Shown: one piece after another, positions 33,049 to 34,446 of the stretch | How positions within the stretch are numbered: position 1 is the stretch's first letter | Layout of the letters: each line of letters starts with the position of its first letter | NCBI GenBank assembly: GCA_017415715.1 | Contig: JAFQFD010000002.1 | Span: 1 to 34,446 of the forward strand | From: Bacteroidales bacterium | GTDB lineage: Bacteria > Bacteroidota > Bacteroidia > Bacteroidales > UBA932 | Reading direction: 5' to 3' | Length of the DNA: 34,446 nt | Notes under the pieces: generated by a model | What the model saw: only the letters and a program-made list of their open reading frames with translations | The model's database searches: none | What the model was told of the DNA's origin: nothing | Translations under genes and position numbers: made by a program

Positions 33049-33056
33049 CAAAAGTA
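33049..33056 (-). promoter_or_regulatory. Putative -7 box (TACTTTTG) of the OPT-zupT unit
   Basis: TACTTTTG on the minus strand, about 50 bases before the OPT start codon. A clear TTTG -33 element is not seen. The rest of 33057-33141 holds nothing I can name. Confidence 0.45.
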
Positions 33057-33141
33057 ATCATAATATCTGAAAAAATGATATTAAATCTCTGATCGGCGAA
33101 TCAATACGGCTACCGTGATGCGTAAGTGCTTGACTATGTGT

Positions 33142-33195
33142 TGATTGATATGTTTAGCCTGCCTTCCTTTGCCGGCAGGCTAAACATATCAATCA
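33142..33195. repeat. Dispersed hairpin repeat, copy C (22-bp perfect stem)
   Basis: 33142-33163 is the exact reverse complement of 33174-33195, with a 10-nt loop TTCCTTTGCC. The stem contains TTTAGCCTGCC on the left and GGCAGGCTAAACATAT on the right. It shares the CCTGCCTTCC core and the GGCTAAACATAT arm with copy A. It lies between divergently oriented OPT and 23S rRNA units; no T-run follows. Confidence 0.85.
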
Positions 33196-33307
33196 GTTGA
33201 CAATCAACTAGATAGATATTGCGCGCTTTGTAAGGTGTTGATAATTAGGAGTTTGGTGCTGCTCGTTGAAAAATTTTGAAAATTTTTGAAAAAATTATAC
33301 AGAAAAA

Positions 33308-33338
33308 TTTGCAGGTAAAGAAAAAAGTCGTACCTTTG
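33308..33338 (+). promoter_or_regulatory. Strong promoter driving the 23S rRNA gene
   Basis: TTTG (33308-33311), 19 bases, TACCTTTG (33331-33338), an exact consensus match. It is preceded by a very A/T-rich block (33266-33307) that could act as an UP-like element. It has the same -7 box as the tRNA promoter at 3157. Confidence 0.85.
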
Positions 33339-33558
33339 CAACCCGTTTGAGAAATAACGGCAAGTTCATTGACAAGTTTGAGAAAAGATAACGAGGTAAA
33401 GTTAGAAGATGAAATTATAATTAGTCTGTAACGAGTAATAGATAGAGAGTCTATCGCAAGTTGTGGACTGCAATTTCAAGGCAACGAGTAAATGAGAACA
33501 AGTGTTAGACAGCACGATAAGTTCTTGTGATTCAAATCGAAGGAAAAAACAGAGAGAA
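33339..33558 (+). other. Leader of the 23S rRNA transcript; no 16S rRNA or spacer tRNA
   Basis: About 215 nt between the promoter and the 23S 5' end. GTTCATTGACA (33364-33374) looks like the boxA-type antitermination site usual ahead of rRNA. No 16S rRNA, tRNA-Ile or tRNA-Ala sequence is present; upstream of the promoter is the OPT gene on the other strand. Confidence 0.7.
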
Positions 33559-34446
33559 GGTTACAAGAGCGGACGGCGGATGCCTAGGCTTCTGGAGGCG
33601 ACGAAGGACGTGGTAAGCTGCGACAAGCACCGGGGAACTGCAAACAGGTATTGATCCGGTGATATCCGAATGGGGCAACCCGGCACATTGAAGATGTGTC
33701 ACCAGCGATGCTGGGGCGAACGAGGGGAACTGAAACATCTCAGTACCCTCAGGAAGAGAAAGAAATTATCGATTCCCTTAGTAGTGGCGATCGAACGGGG
33801 AAGAGCCTAAACCGATGTTGTTACGGCATCATCGGGGTTGTAGGACCGATCATAAGATCATCTGAATCGAACTGGAACGTTCTGGAAAGTTCGATCGAAG
33901 AGGGTGATAATCCCGTACAGGTAAGTTTCGGATGACAAGATCGGCACCTGAGTAGGGCGGGACACGTGAAATCCTGTCTGAATCCGCGGGGACCATCCCG
34001 CAAGGCTAAATACTCCCAGAAGACCGATAGTGTACCAGTACTGTGAAGGAAAGGTGGGAAGCACCCCGAGCAGGGGAGTGAAACAGAACCTGAAACCGTC
34101 CGTTTACAAGCGGTTGGAGCACGAGAGTGCGACAGCGTGCCTTTTGCATAATGAGCCTACGAGTTGCTTCTGTCCGGCAAGGTTAAGGACTTAAGGTCCG
34201 TGAGCCGAAGCGAGAGCGAGTCTGAACAGGGCGTTCAGTCGGATGGAGCAGACGCGAAACCTAGTGATCTACCCATGGCCAGGTTGAAGTCTCCGTAACA
34301 GGAGATGGAGGACCGAACCGGTTTACGTTGAAAAGTGCTCGGATGAGCTGTGGGTAGGGGTGAAAGGCTAATCAAACTGGGAGATAGCTCGTACTCCCCG
34401 AAATGTCTTTAGGGACAGCCTCGACTTAGCTTCACGGAGGTAGAGC
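33559..34446 (+). rRNA. 23S ribosomal RNA, 5' part (runs off the window)
   Basis: Starts near 'GGTTACAAGAGCGGACGGCGGATGCC' (start position estimated by comparison with E. coli position 1, within a few bases). Domain I-II landmarks follow: 'GGAGGCGACGAAGGACGTGG', 'AGTAGTGGCGATCGAACGGG', 'GAGTGAAACAGAACCTGAAACCG' and, near the end, 'GGGTGAAAGGCTAATCAAACTGGGAGATAGCTCGTACTCCCCGAAA', equal to E. coli about 800-860. GATAGCTCGTACTCC is the form I associate with Bacteroidota. The gene continues past 34446. Reading frames over this stretch are not genes. Confidence 0.95.

Noticed and set aside
33559-34064. Protein-coding open frames over the rRNA stretch
   Set aside because: The sequence is clearly 23S rRNA, with conserved helices and landmark motifs.

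Overview
The window looks like chromosomal DNA of a Bacteroidales-type bacterium. This rests on Bacteroidota-style promoters (TTTG about 19-20 nt before TAnnTTTG) ahead of many genes, weak or absent Shine-Dalgarno sites, family content (OstA-like protein, TPR/HTH membrane regulator, TonB-like protein, small protein ahead of mutL), and a 23S rRNA segment with Bacteroidota-like bases (GATAGCTCGTACTCC where E. coli has GATAGCTGGTTCTCC). Genus cannot be decided from the window.

Layout. 1-2.7 kb is an AT-rich accessory patch: the 3' end of an adenine methyltransferase / Eco57I-like restriction-modification gene with a RAMA-like C-terminus, then a DUF4209/HEPN-type protein. It abuts the 3' side of a tRNA-Gln/tRNA-Met pair (minus strand), a usual place for island insertion. 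3.2-4.3 kb (minus) holds ispF and an exported lipoprotein peptide deformylase. 4.4-8.8 kb (plus) is a tight operon: small membrane protein, mutL, rhomboid protease, endonuclease/exonuclease/phosphatase-fold protein, and TsaC/Sua5-type synthase, facing rsmE. 9.7-11.6 kb carries an HGSNAT/DUF5009-like membrane protein, a YfcE-like phosphodiesterase and a small Cys-rich lipoprotein. radA and a PBP4-type dacB (11.7-14.6 kb) converge with overlapping stop codons; galE follows.

15.8-17.2 kb is the most striking accessory unit: a REP-associated tyrosine transposase (RAYT) bracketed by six copies of a palindrome built on CCCGTTGAGCGG / CCGCTCAACGGG, a self-contained 'REPtron'. Next come a conserved 91-aa protein, an SH3-NlpC/P60 hydrolase and a TIGR01212-type radical SAM protein. 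20.1-26.5 kb (plus) is guaB followed by envelope-biogenesis genes: a lipoprotein PPIase-like chaperone, a SurA-like parvulin, and a large OstA/LptA-like protein with DSL repeats and a Lys/Ala tail. A TonB-like protein converges on it. 27.4-33.0 kb (minus) runs OPT transporter, ZupT zinc importer, peptidase T, and TPR/HTH regulator, which suggests peptide and zinc acquisition followed by peptide hydrolysis.

The window ends in a 23S rRNA gene that has its own strong promoter and leader and no 16S rRNA or tRNA-Ile/Ala ahead of it, so this rRNA locus appears unlinked. A second family of intergenic hairpins (core CCTGCCTTCC...GCAGG, 18.76, 19.9 and 33.15 kb) and a third repeat in the galE leader show that several palindromic repeat families are spread through the chromosome. 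No CRISPR array, insertion sequence with terminal repeats, or phage genes were seen.
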